Of a stretch of DNA of 64,000 nucleotides, positions 25,520 to 32,100 are shown one piece after another. The position numbers were made by a program, and so were the translations under genes. The stretch comes from Neolewinella persica DSM 23188 (lineage in GTDB: Bacteria > Bacteroidota > Bacteroidia > Chitinophagales > Saprospiraceae): contig NZ_KB890446.1 of NCBI RefSeq assembly GCF_000373105.1, positions 1 through 64,000 of the forward strand, written 5' to 3'. A model generated the notes under the pieces. The model made no database searches and was not told the DNA's origin. It saw only the letters and a program-made list of their open reading frames with translations. Position 1 is the first letter of the stretch; the number at the start of each line of letters is the position of its first letter.

Positions 25520-25963
25520 CTATTGCTTCTCTGGCCGCAGATGCTGCATGATCTCATTAACCGGATAACGATCATCCGGGAAGGCCCAGGTTTTCCGGTC
25601 TTTGGTTTGCACCAGCAGCACTCGGGTGGAGGGCCCCAAACCGGAGGACTCGTAATTTTCCAACCGCACATTGGCCTGGGTGGGCAAAGGGTTGGCGACC
25701 CCGTCAATAATCATCTGAGTTTTAGTAATCTCCAGTGTAGGGTATTTGAACAGGGACCAAAAGGAGCCAAGGAACGCCATCAACGCCAACAGCGCCATGA
25801 AGTAGCTCAACATGGGCATCAATACACGGCGGCGTGGGTCGGGGTGCTTGTTTTTATTCAGCCGGATAGCTAACCAGACCAGTAAGACGAATAATGCGGC
25901 GCAAACCATCATCATTCCGTACACGTCACCCATTTGGGGGCTAAAGACCATTGGTTCAGTCAT
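25520..25963 (-). CDS. Small membrane protein with two transmembrane helices, 147 aa
   Basis: Not recognised. Two hydrophobic helices are visible at about residues 15-34 (MMMVCAALFVLLVWLAIRL) and 49-71 (MLSYFMALLALMAFLGSFW). A soluble C-terminal domain of about 75 residues follows, with mixed beta strands (VLLVQTKDRKTWAFPDDRYP). It lies 9 bp downstream of the TlpA-like gene on the same strand, so the two are probably co-transcribed; a role in envelope or redox maintenance would be a guess. Confidence 0.75.
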   Translation of the reverse strand: MTEPMVFSPQMGDVYGMMMVCAALFVLLVWLAIRLNKNKHPDPRRRVLMPMLSYFMALLALMAFLGSFWSLFKYPTLEITKTQMIIDGVANPLPTQANVRLENYESSGLGPSTRVLLVQTKDRKTWAFPDDRYPVNEIMQHLRPEKQ

Positions 25964-25972
25964 GATAATTAT

Positions 25973-27418
25973 TTAGCGCTTACCCGTTGATTTCTCCTCG
26001 GTCTCCCGCAACTCGCGTTGCAATTCCAGGTTGGTGAGCAACTCGTCGAGTTGCTGCGCGCCGATCCGCTTGGAAACGATCACCTTGTTCTCGTCGAGAA
26101 CAAAAATTGTAGGCGTGGAAATGACGTTGTAATCACGGGCAAATCGCTGGTACTTATCCGTTGCGTGGAGCCATTCACCAATCTCGTTGTCGTCAATGTA
26201 CTCCCAGCACTTTGGCAATTCCCGCTGTTTCGTACAGACGGCAAATACCTCTACTCCTTTGGATTTCCACTTGGCATAAAATTCCTTCATGTACGGTGTA
26301 GACTTTTTACACGAAGGGCAAGCGAACTGCCAAAAGTAGAGCACCGTATACCTGGCGTCGAGGTCGTAAAGGTTTACCGGGCTGCCGTCCCGACGATTCA
26401 TCTGCAGGTTCGGTGCCGGTTTGCCGATCAGTAGCGGGCGGTTTTTGTCGGCGTTCTCGATCATCGTTGCCATTTGCTCGGGATCAGACCAGTAGGCCAA
26501 CCCATTGCGGTAGTAATTATCGATCATGTGGACATAGACTCCGTCCATCCCAACGATGTCGCTTTTAGCGGCCTTATTCGTAAAGTGGACTACGTAGTAT
26601 TTAAACAGTTCCGATTTAGGGTCCATTTTGCCCAGTACGAAATCAATTGCTTTGCTGATGGTGTCAGGGTGCTGGATGAACAGGCGATCAACGTAATAAT
26701 TAACCCGGGAGAAAAGGAAAGGCGTCCGCAGCAAGCGGTCATCCTGCAAGTTGATGTGATCGAAATAATGCTCCCTGAGCCAGTTAAGCTGAGCTTCTCG
26801 CCGATCATCTTCATCCGCTATTTCATCGAAAGATGGAGGGTTATTCGGTTTATTCGCATTGATGATGGCGGCAACGAAGGATTGTGGATGTTCCTTTACC
26901 TGCGTTTCCTGAAAAGCCATTACCTGTGCATTGATCTCATCGAGTTGAGCAATCAGGGGAGCCTTGCTTTCTTCCGTTAGCGTAGTGTCTTGGAGGGCAG
27001 AACGGGCTGGCGCGCTTACGTCCTGTTGCTGATCGAGGTAACCAAGGTAATTGTAGAATAATTCATTCTCCCGGCTATCGGTCACTTCCACATCAGAGAG
27101 CTTCTCCTTACGGGTTTCCAGTTTAAATTTCTGGTCAGGATCGTTCCCAATGACCATTTGAAAGTAGTCGTTGTTTGGGGCCAGCACCACCAGGTAAATC
27201 CCTTTGGGCAGTGCACTGGTGTCACTCCGAAAAACGAAGTTTCCCTGCTCGTTCCTCCGGGCAGTATCTACGATGTATTGTTTGTCGAGTACATTATTTG
27301 CCAGGCTCAGCACATCCTGATCGTACCCCTCAATTTCGATGGTTATTTCATGGCTTTCCTGGGCTCCCGCAAAGGCGGCAAAAAACAGACAAAATAATAG
27401 GAGTAGCTGACGTATCAT
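25973..27418 (-). CDS. TlpA-family thiol-disulfide reductase, 481 aa
   Basis: The start at 27418 gives a signal peptide (QLLLLFCLFFAAFAGAQ). The N-terminal half, about residues 20-330, is the beta-rich plus helical domain (DUF4369/DUF5106-like) often fused to thioredoxins in Bacteroidota. The C-terminal thioredoxin fold has the active site FACPSCKKS near residues 366-374 and the cis-Pro segment NVISTPTIFV. Probable periplasmic disulfide exchange. A TAccTTTG box lies 22 bp upstream. Two-gene unit with the small membrane protein downstream. Confidence 0.9.
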   Translation of the reverse strand: MIRQLLLLFCLFFAAFAGAQESHEITIEIEGYDQDVLSLANNVLDKQYIVDTARRNEQGNFVFRSDTSALPKGIYLVVLAPNNDYFQMVIGNDPDQKFKLETRKEKLSDVEVTDSRENELFYNYLGYLDQQQDVSAPARSALQDTTLTEESKAPLIAQLDEINAQVMAFQETQVKEHPQSFVAAIINANKPNNPPSFDEIADEDDRREAQLNWLREHYFDHINLQDDRLLRTPFLFSRVNYYVDRLFIQHPDTISKAIDFVLGKMDPKSELFKYYVVHFTNKAAKSDIVGMDGVYVHMIDNYYRNGLAYWSDPEQMATMIENADKNRPLLIGKPAPNLQMNRRDGSPVNLYDLDARYTVLYFWQFACPSCKKSTPYMKEFYAKWKSKGVEVFAVCTKQRELPKCWEYIDDNEIGEWLHATDKYQRFARDYNVISTPTIFVLDENKVIVSKRIGAQQLDELLTNLELQRELRETEEKSTGKR

Positions 27419-27439
27419 AGTATTCGCTTTTACTTGGTG

Positions 27440-27447
27440 CAAAGGTA
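27440..27447 (-). promoter_or_regulatory. Candidate -7 element for the TlpA-like gene
   Basis: On the minus strand the sequence is TAccTTTG followed by CACC, 22 nt before the start codon. No good -33 TTG is seen at the right distance. The TTTGCACC here equals the left end of the dispersed 20-mer. Confidence 0.5.
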
Positions 27448-27513
27448 ACGCGCCAACACAGGAATCTATTGAATCAGGCGGTGGCTTTGCATTTGTTTAA
27501 CCTCCGGTTATAA

Positions 27514-27737
27514 GAGAATGGGAGAATAAGTGAACGGGAGAATTGCTCCCGCACTTGGATGCTCGCTTCGCTCGTGGAAGAGAACCGTTGAGAATACCCA
27601 GGGCATTAAGGGCTATACTAAGTAAATAAACAGGTCCGCAGTGAGTGATAATAGCCTAGCCATTCTCTGCTTTTATCCTTTAGTTATTCTCTCATTCTGT
27701 TTAAGCCCCCGGATAGCTATCGGAGCAGGTGCAAGGG
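27514..27737. repeat. Composite element: octad arrays, degenerate repeat 2, palindrome, 20-mer end
   Basis: Left array: four 8-bp units of the GAGAATNN family at 27514-27545. Then a degenerate copy of repeat 2 (about 27545-27577, gctcccgcacttgg...cgcttcgctcg). Right array: pyrimidine octads at 27662-27701 that include ttattctctcattctg, complementary to the left array at 14 of 16 positions. Then ccggatagctatcgg (27709-27723) and gcaggtgcaaggg (27725-27737), the TGCA end of the dispersed 20-mer. Confidence 0.6.
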
Positions 27738-27909
27738 AAAATATTGAAAAGCAAAAAACAGGTAATTGGGACCTTAAAAATGATGTTATACGATAAAATT
27801 ATCTTTGTTCGGACCTAACAGCGAACATCTTGCAGGTAAAATATCGTTATAATTTATAAATAAGCACTTACCCTGAATTTGCATTACTAAATTATAAAGA
27901 CCTTTTATT

Positions 27910-28386
27910 ATGAAAACCTTCCCTTCTCTTCGTGGCATCACCCCCGACAGTGTAAGAAGTCGGCACATAGACAGCATTTTTGAAGACAAGCGTCGTCGTT
28001 TGTTTGGAAGTCACACCATTCAACAAGAACACGAGCTCAATATCCCCAACGCTAACATCACCGAAGAAAACGAAGAAAAACGCACAGGGTACCTGATCGA
28101 ACTTGCAGCTCCCGGCTATGACAAGGGTGACTTTGACATCAATGTCAATGGTGATTACCTGATCATCAGCGGCCAATTGACTGACGACCGCATCCGGGAT
28201 GAAGCGTCCTTTACGCGCCGGGAACATAATTTCAATGCTTTCAGTCGTGCCTGGAGTTTGCCGGAAAGTTGTGACGAAGAAAACATCACCGCCAAATACA
28301 GAAATGGTATTCTGGAAGTCTTTATCCCAGTTATTAAGCCACTAGAGCAAACTAATACTCCACGCCGGATTCCAGTTGGCAGCTAG
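27910..28386 (+). CDS. Hsp20/alpha-crystallin family small heat-shock protein, 158 aa
   Basis: An ATP-independent holdase. The alpha-crystallin domain covers about residues 45-140: GYLIELAAPGYDKGDFDINV, then YLIISGQLT, and the closing motif RNGILEVFIPV near 136-146, the equivalent of the A-x-x-x-N-G-V-L signature. The N-terminal arm (about 45 residues) is basic and the C-terminal tail ends RRIPVGS with an I-x-V-type anchor. It stands alone between convergent aroB and the divergent TlpA gene. Confidence 0.93.
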   Translation: MKTFPSLRGITPDSVRSRHIDSIFEDKRRRLFGSHTIQQEHELNIPNANITEENEEKRTGYLIELAAPGYDKGDFDINVNGDYLIISGQLTDDRIRDEASFTRREHNFNAFSRAWSLPESCDEENITAKYRNGILEVFIPVIKPLEQTNTPRRIPVGS

Positions 28387-28479
28387 TCTGAGCCCACCGA
28401 CTTTCTTCACTCCCCTAATTACAAGTAGCCTGTTTTCAGCGATCGTAATTGCATCATTGATAATTTAGTCTTCCTGACC

Positions 28480-29547
28480 TCAAGGGAGTTTATCCATGCC
28501 GTTATAATATTCAATCGCTCCCCTGATTAGTTCGACATCCGCCGTCTCGTTTACCCGGGCGCAGCCCGGGGCTTCGAGCAGGGTGAAATTGATCCGGTGG
28601 TCTTCGTTTTTCTTGTCTTGCTGCATTAAGGCGATCAGCTGATCGAAGGCTTCAGGCGGGACCACCTGGTGGCCGTAAACGGCCAGGCAGTAGGTCGTGA
28701 TTTCTGCGAGTGCCTGCGGAGTAAGGCCCGTCTGTTGGGTACTCAACCAAGCTTCCATGATCATACCGGCAGCAATGGCTTCTCCATGTAACAATCGCCG
28801 GTCACTCTCCAGCCAATAAGACTCAATAGCGTGGCCGATGGTATGGCCGAAGTTGAGGGCTTTGCGCCGTCCTTTTTCGAAGGGGTCCTCCAACACAATT
28901 TCCCGTTTGACGTTAACACTGGCCGGGATGATAGTTTGCCAGTCTACCGAAGTAAGGTCCTGCAGTTCTTTGATCTTGTTCCACTGTTCCACATCGGCAA
29001 TCAGACCGTGCTTGATGATCTCTCCGTAGCCGGAACGAACTTCCCGGTCCGACAGGGTTTGCAAGAAACGGGGATCAATCCATACGGCAATAGGGTTGTT
29101 GAAGACGCCGATACTGTTCTTCAGGTTATTGAAATCAACACCGAGCTTGCCACCTACGGAAGAATCTACCATGGAGAGCAACGTTGTCGGAATCTGGAGA
29201 AAGTCGATGCCGCGCTTGTAGGTGGAGGCGACAAAGCCGCTCATATCCTCCAGCACTCCGCCACCCAGGCAGATGGCGCACCAGCGCCGCCCTACGCCTG
29301 CGGTAAACAGGTCTTCCCAAAGCGATTGGCAGGTTTCCAGATTCTTATTTAGTTCTCCTTCCGGGGCAACGATGACCGGGGTGTCTTCCGGAAGGTACTC
29401 TTCGATCAGCGGAAGGCAGAGTTCCACCGTGTTTTCATCGGCAAAGAGGACCCAGCCGGCGTAGTTGCGGGCGGACAGCCAGTTGAAGTTAGCCTCAGTG
29501 ATGGGGCCTATTTCTATATTGTATTGGTCTGCTACTGGAAGGGTCAT
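28480..29547 (-). CDS. aroB: 3-dehydroquinate synthase, 355 aa
   Basis: Second step of the shikimate pathway, NAD- and metal-dependent, cytoplasmic. The core motif is GGGVLEDMSGFVASTYKRGI, followed by IPTTLLSMVDSSVGGKLGVD (KLG where KTG is usual) and LKNSIGVF. Metal ligands are in EIIKHGLI, LNFGHTIGHAIE and LHGEAIAAG. Length is normal. The upstream promoter places the transcript start almost on the ATG, so translation may be leaderless. Convergent with hsp20. Confidence 0.95.
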   Translation of the reverse strand: MTLPVADQYNIEIGPITEANFNWLSARNYAGWVLFADENTVELCLPLIEEYLPEDTPVIVAPEGELNKNLETCQSLWEDLFTAGVGRRWCAICLGGGVLEDMSGFVASTYKRGIDFLQIPTTLLSMVDSSVGGKLGVDFNNLKNSIGVFNNPIAVWIDPRFLQTLSDREVRSGYGEIIKHGLIADVEQWNKIKELQDLTSVDWQTIIPASVNVKREIVLEDPFEKGRRKALNFGHTIGHAIESYWLESDRRLLHGEAIAAGMIMEAWLSTQQTGLTPQALAEITTYCLAVYGHQVVPPEAFDQLIALMQQDKKNEDHRINFTLLEAPGCARVNETADVELIRGAIEYYNGMDKLP

Positions 29548-29551
29548 GGGG

Positions 29552-29581
29552 CAAAGGTAAGATGTGATTTTAATTGCTCAA
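29552..29581 (-). promoter_or_regulatory. Promoter of aroB
   Basis: On the minus strand: TTG at 29581-29579, 19-nt spacer, TAccTTTG at 29559-29552. Transcription should begin 5-7 nt further on, that is at or within 2 nt of the aroB ATG (29547). Confidence 0.75.
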
Positions 29582-29690
29582 TTCCCCGATTGAAGTCGGG
29601 GCTACGATACAAAGCTCTGGCGAGCTTAAGTTCTTGGTTAGCACCTCGCTGGACGGAGACCGTGGCCTTAGCCTGCTCGTCTAACCTACT

Positions 29691-29710
29691 TTGCACCTGC
29701 GACCGCGCCC
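29691..29710 (+). repeat. Dispersed GC-rich 20-mer, consensus copy
   Basis: ttgcacctgcgaccgcgccc, intergenic, identical to the copy at 21651. Octad arrays follow directly. Confidence 0.85.
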
Positions 29711-29712
29711 AT

Positions 29713-29790
29713 AATAGTCAGATAATCAAGGAGTATTTTTTTGACTACCTGACTACTAGACTATCTGACTACCAGACTACTCGACTAATC
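29713..29790. repeat. Octad-period inverted arrays before the ALDH gene
   Basis: Right array: six exact 8-bp units of the form GACTAnnn at 29743-29790 (GACTACCT first, GACTAATC last). Left array: aatagtcagataatcaagg (29713-29731), complementary in sequence and in 8-bp phase. The ALDH -7 box begins 2 bp after the last unit. Confidence 0.8.
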
Positions 29791-29792
29791 CC

Positions 29793-29800
29793 TACCTTTG
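29793..29800 (+). promoter_or_regulatory. Candidate -7 element for the ALDH gene
   Basis: TAccTTTG followed by CGCC, 26 nt before the ATG. The -33 region falls inside the GACTA octad array and has no TTG at the usual spacing, so the array itself may set promoter behaviour. Confidence 0.55.
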
Positions 29801-29826
29801 CGCCTCCTAACCAACCACCAAAGATC

Positions 29827-31356
29827 ATGAATAGAGATTTCCTCAAAGAACTGGGCCTCGCAGAAGACAACGACGGTACCAGCACCGGCCAGAAAGGCCT
29901 GCACAACGAAGCGAAGCACATCGTTTCTTTTAGTCCCGTAGACGGCAAAGAAATCGGTCGCGTATCCGTTACTACTAAGGAGCAGTACGAGACCGTTATC
30001 GAGACCGCACAAGCTGCTTTCAGGCACTGGCGTACCGTTCCCGCTCCCCAGCGTGGTGAAATTGTCCGTCAGTATGGCGAAGCCCTCCGTAAGCATAAGG
30101 ATGCTCTGGGTCGCCTGGTCAGCTACGAAATGGGTAAGAGCCTCCAGGAAGGTTGGGGTGAAGTGCAGGAGATGATCGATATCTGTGACTTCGCCGTCGG
30201 CCTCAGCCGCCAGCTTTACGGCCTTACCATGCACTCTGAGCGCCCCCTGCACCGCATGTACGAACAGTGGCACCCGATGGGTATCGTCGGCATCATTTCT
30301 GCTTTCAACTTCCCGGTTGCCGTATGGAGCTGGAACAGCATGCTCGCCCTTGTTTGTGGCGACGTCACGGTATGGAAGCCATCCGAAAAAGCCCCGATGT
30401 GTGGCGTTGCCTGCCAGAATATCTGGGCACAGGTAGCTAAAGACAACGACCTCCCAGAAGGCATCAACAGCCTGGTCAACGGTGATTACCACGTTGGCGA
30501 ATACATGAGCACCGACAAGCGTGTACCCCTCGTTTCTGCGACCGGATCTACCCGCATGGGTAAGATTGTTGCGCAGGCAGTTGCCGGACGTCTGGGTAGA
30601 TCTTTACTTGAACTCGGAGGCAACAACGCCATCATTATCACTGAGTCAGCCGATATGGACCTCGTCCTTACCGGAGCCCTTTTCGGTGCCGTTGGCACCT
30701 GTGGCCAGCGCTGTACCTCTACCCGCCGCCTGATCGTTCACGAATCACGCTACAACGAAGTTCGCGATAAGATGAAGAAGGCTTACGGCCAGCTCCGCAT
30801 CGGTGACCCACTGGATCAGAACATGCACGTCGGTCCGCTTATCGACAAAGACTCGGTCAACACTTACCTTAAGGCCATCGAAGGCATTAAGGCAGAAGGT
30901 GGCAAGACCGTCGTTGACGGTGGCGTACTTGAAGGCCCGGGCTACGAAAGTGGTTGCTACGTAAAACCCTGTTTCTTCGAAGTAAAGGCCGACAGCAAGA
31001 TGGCCCAGCACGAAACCTTCGCGCCCATCCTGTACATCATGCCCTACTCCACCCTGGAGGAAGCAATTGAAATCCAGAACTCTGTTCCACAAGGCCTCAG
31101 CTCTGCCATCATGACCAACAGCATGCGCGAAAGCGAGCTGTTTCTCAGCACGGCTGGTTCTGATTGTGGTATTGCCAACGTCAATATCGGTACTTCAGGT
31201 GCGGAGATCGGCGGTGCCTTCGGCGGCGAGAAAGAAACCGGTGGCGGGCGCGAGTCTGGCTCCGACAGCTGGAAGGCCTACATGCGCCGACAGACGAACA
31301 CGATCAACTACTCTACGGAGTTGCCTTTGGCGCAGGGGATTAAGTTTGACCTTTAG
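29827..31356 (+). CDS. ALDH7-type aldehyde dehydrogenase, 509 aa
   Basis: NAD-dependent aldehyde dehydrogenase. The glutamate motif LLELGGNNAIII is near residues 259-270, the catalytic Cys296 is in TCGQRCTSTRR, and the HETFAPILY segment is near 398. The GQRCTSTRR context and N-terminus are typical of the ALDH7/antiquitin group (alpha-aminoadipic semialdehyde or piperideine-6-carboxylate dehydrogenase), so lysine catabolism or osmoprotection is likely; the exact substrate is inference. The start at 29827 fits the family; the open frame extends upstream through repeats only. Confidence 0.93.
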   Translation: MNRDFLKELGLAEDNDGTSTGQKGLHNEAKHIVSFSPVDGKEIGRVSVTTKEQYETVIETAQAAFRHWRTVPAPQRGEIVRQYGEALRKHKDALGRLVSYEMGKSLQEGWGEVQEMIDICDFAVGLSRQLYGLTMHSERPLHRMYEQWHPMGIVGIISAFNFPVAVWSWNSMLALVCGDVTVWKPSEKAPMCGVACQNIWAQVAKDNDLPEGINSLVNGDYHVGEYMSTDKRVPLVSATGSTRMGKIVAQAVAGRLGRSLLELGGNNAIIITESADMDLVLTGALFGAVGTCGQRCTSTRRLIVHESRYNEVRDKMKKAYGQLRIGDPLDQNMHVGPLIDKDSVNTYLKAIEGIKAEGGKTVVDGGVLEGPGYESGCYVKPCFFEVKADSKMAQHETFAPILYIMPYSTLEEAIEIQNSVPQGLSSAIMTNSMRESELFLSTAGSDCGIANVNIGTSGAEIGGAFGGEKETGGGRESGSDSWKAYMRRQTNTINYSTELPLAQGIKFDL

Positions 31357-31357
31357 T

Positions 31358-31697
31358 GAGTTGGTGAGTCACTAAGTTGGTGAGTCACCGAGTGGCTACC
31401 GCAAGTACCACTTACTGCGCTTCGCTTGTTCGCCTTTGGCAATAAGTGTTGGATGGGCTATTGTATCTTTAGATGCGGTAGCCCATTCTTTTATTCAGGT
31501 ATCGAATTAGGAGACTCCCTGAGTGGTGTTTGCAATTAATAGATTTGTGGGCGCGGCCGCAGGTGCAAGGGAAGTTGTCAGGCAAAGCCAGAAGAATCAC
31601 CAATCACAATGTTATTTCCTCCGAGGTGAGCAAGCGTAGCGCCGCGAACGGTAAAAGCGGAAGCAACTCGGTGACTCACCATCTCAGTGACTCAGCC
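31358..31697. repeat. Large inverted composite element after the ALDH gene
   Basis: Left arm 31358-31434: five 8-bp units (GAGTTGGT/GAGTCACN family, 31358-31397) running into repeat 2 copy b (31395-31434). Right arm 31625-31697 is the mirror image: repeat 2 copy c inverted (31625-31664), then four complementary octads (31666-31697). The arms are about 70 bp each and about 190 bp apart, with a 20-mer at 31549-31570 between them. The element begins 2 bp after the ALDH stop codon. Confidence 0.75.
31549..31570 (-). repeat. Dispersed GC-rich 20-mer, consensus copy
   Basis: gggcgcggccgcaggtgcaa followed by gg; placed between the arms of the inverted composite element. Confidence 0.85.
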
Positions 31698-31698
31698 C

Positions 31699-31742
31699 AA
31701 AAAAAACCGCCCCGGTCAATCGCAGAAACGATGCCGGGACGG
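31699..31742 (-). terminator. Orphan minus-strand intrinsic terminator
   Basis: Read on the minus strand, ccgtcccgg pairs with ccggggcgg (31734-31742 with 31707-31715, one mismatch) and is followed by eight U (A8 at 31699-31706). No annotated minus-strand gene lies upstream of it, so an unannotated transcript from about 31750-32050 is implied. Confidence 0.6.
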
Positions 31743-31850
31743 TCCACACACTATGAGAACACCCATTAAATTCTTGAAGTTGCTTTGAGTAGAAGTACTC
31801 CGTTTGCGTCTTCGATAGTATAGACGCTCGAAACCCCAAAAAGTATGCAC
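31716..31850 (-). CDS. Possible 44-aa basic small protein or leader peptide
   Basis: GTG at 31850 to TGA at 31718-31716, with a stop codon immediately before the frame. The product is basic (LYYRRRKRSTSTQ in the middle). Its last codons lie inside the terminator hairpin, an arrangement seen in attenuator leaders and some small RNAs. No family was recognised; coding is uncertain. Confidence 0.2.
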   Translation of the reverse strand: MHTFWGFERLYYRRRKRSTSTQSNFKNLMGVLIVCGPSRHRFCD

Positions 31851-31866
31851 AGGAAACTGTTAATTA

Positions 31867-31900
31867 ACGTTAAAGTAGGGCTAAGCCTACGTAAACGTTG
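31867..31900. repeat. Hairpin aacgtt...gtagg/cctac...aacgtt
   Basis: 31867-31880 pairs with 31887-31900 at 12 of 14 positions around a 6-nt loop. It lies just upstream (on the minus strand) of the small ORF and could be an operator or the 5' part of a small RNA. Confidence 0.45.
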
Positions 31901-31970
31901 GGTTTCAGCGTTTGCGAAAATTCGCGACTTGGGTTAAATGACGCGGTGGTGACAGTGAAAAATCTGTTTT

Positions 31971-32088
31971 TCAGGTTGTCAGGTTATCGAGTAGTCGGAG
32001 TCTTTGACTGGAAGGTTTTAGGAGCAATCCAATATTTTAGGAAAGATGATGGTATGGACAACTTGATAACCCGACAACTTGATTCTAT
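31971..32088. repeat. Octad-period inverted arrays before dnaG
   Basis: Left array 31971-32002: four units (TCAGGTTG, TCAGGTTA, then two TCG-starting units). Right array 32057-32088: four units of the GACAACTT/GATAACCC family. The two arrays are reverse complements with scattered mismatches. The right array overlaps the dnaG promoter. Confidence 0.7.
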
Positions 32089-32093
32089 CTTGC
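32063..32093 (+). promoter_or_regulatory. Candidate promoter of dnaG
   Basis: TTG at 32063-32065, 20-nt spacer, TAtcTTGC at 32086-32093 (one mismatch to TAnnTTTG). The predicted start is within a few bases of the dnaG ATG at 32101. Confidence 0.5.
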
Positions 32094-32100
32094 ACATCCA

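Larger units (their letters stand above)
27419..27909. other. 491-bp intergenic region between TlpA-like and Hsp20 genes
   Basis: It holds the minus-strand promoter, the composite octad element 27514-27737, and an AT-rich stretch (27738-27909) directly before the Hsp20 gene with no recognisable TAnnTTTG box. No gene was seen. Confidence 0.6.
31357..32100. other. 744-bp gene-poor region before dnaG
   Basis: It contains, in order: a large inverted composite repeat (31358-31697) with a dispersed 20-mer in its centre, a minus-strand terminator (31699-31742), a 44-codon minus-strand ORF (31716-31850), a near-perfect hairpin (31867-31900), a second pair of octad arrays (31971-32088) and the dnaG promoter. 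No plus-strand gene was seen. Confidence 0.7.

Noticed and set aside
29743..29790. Tandem 8-bp units considered as a CRISPR array or simple satellite
   Set aside because: Units are only 8 bp with no 25-40-bp spacers, they are degenerate and paired with an inverted array, and no cas genes are present.
29524..29826. Upstream start for the aldehyde dehydrogenase
   Set aside because: The extension runs through the aroB promoter, a 20-mer and octad repeats; the family N-terminus begins at 29827.
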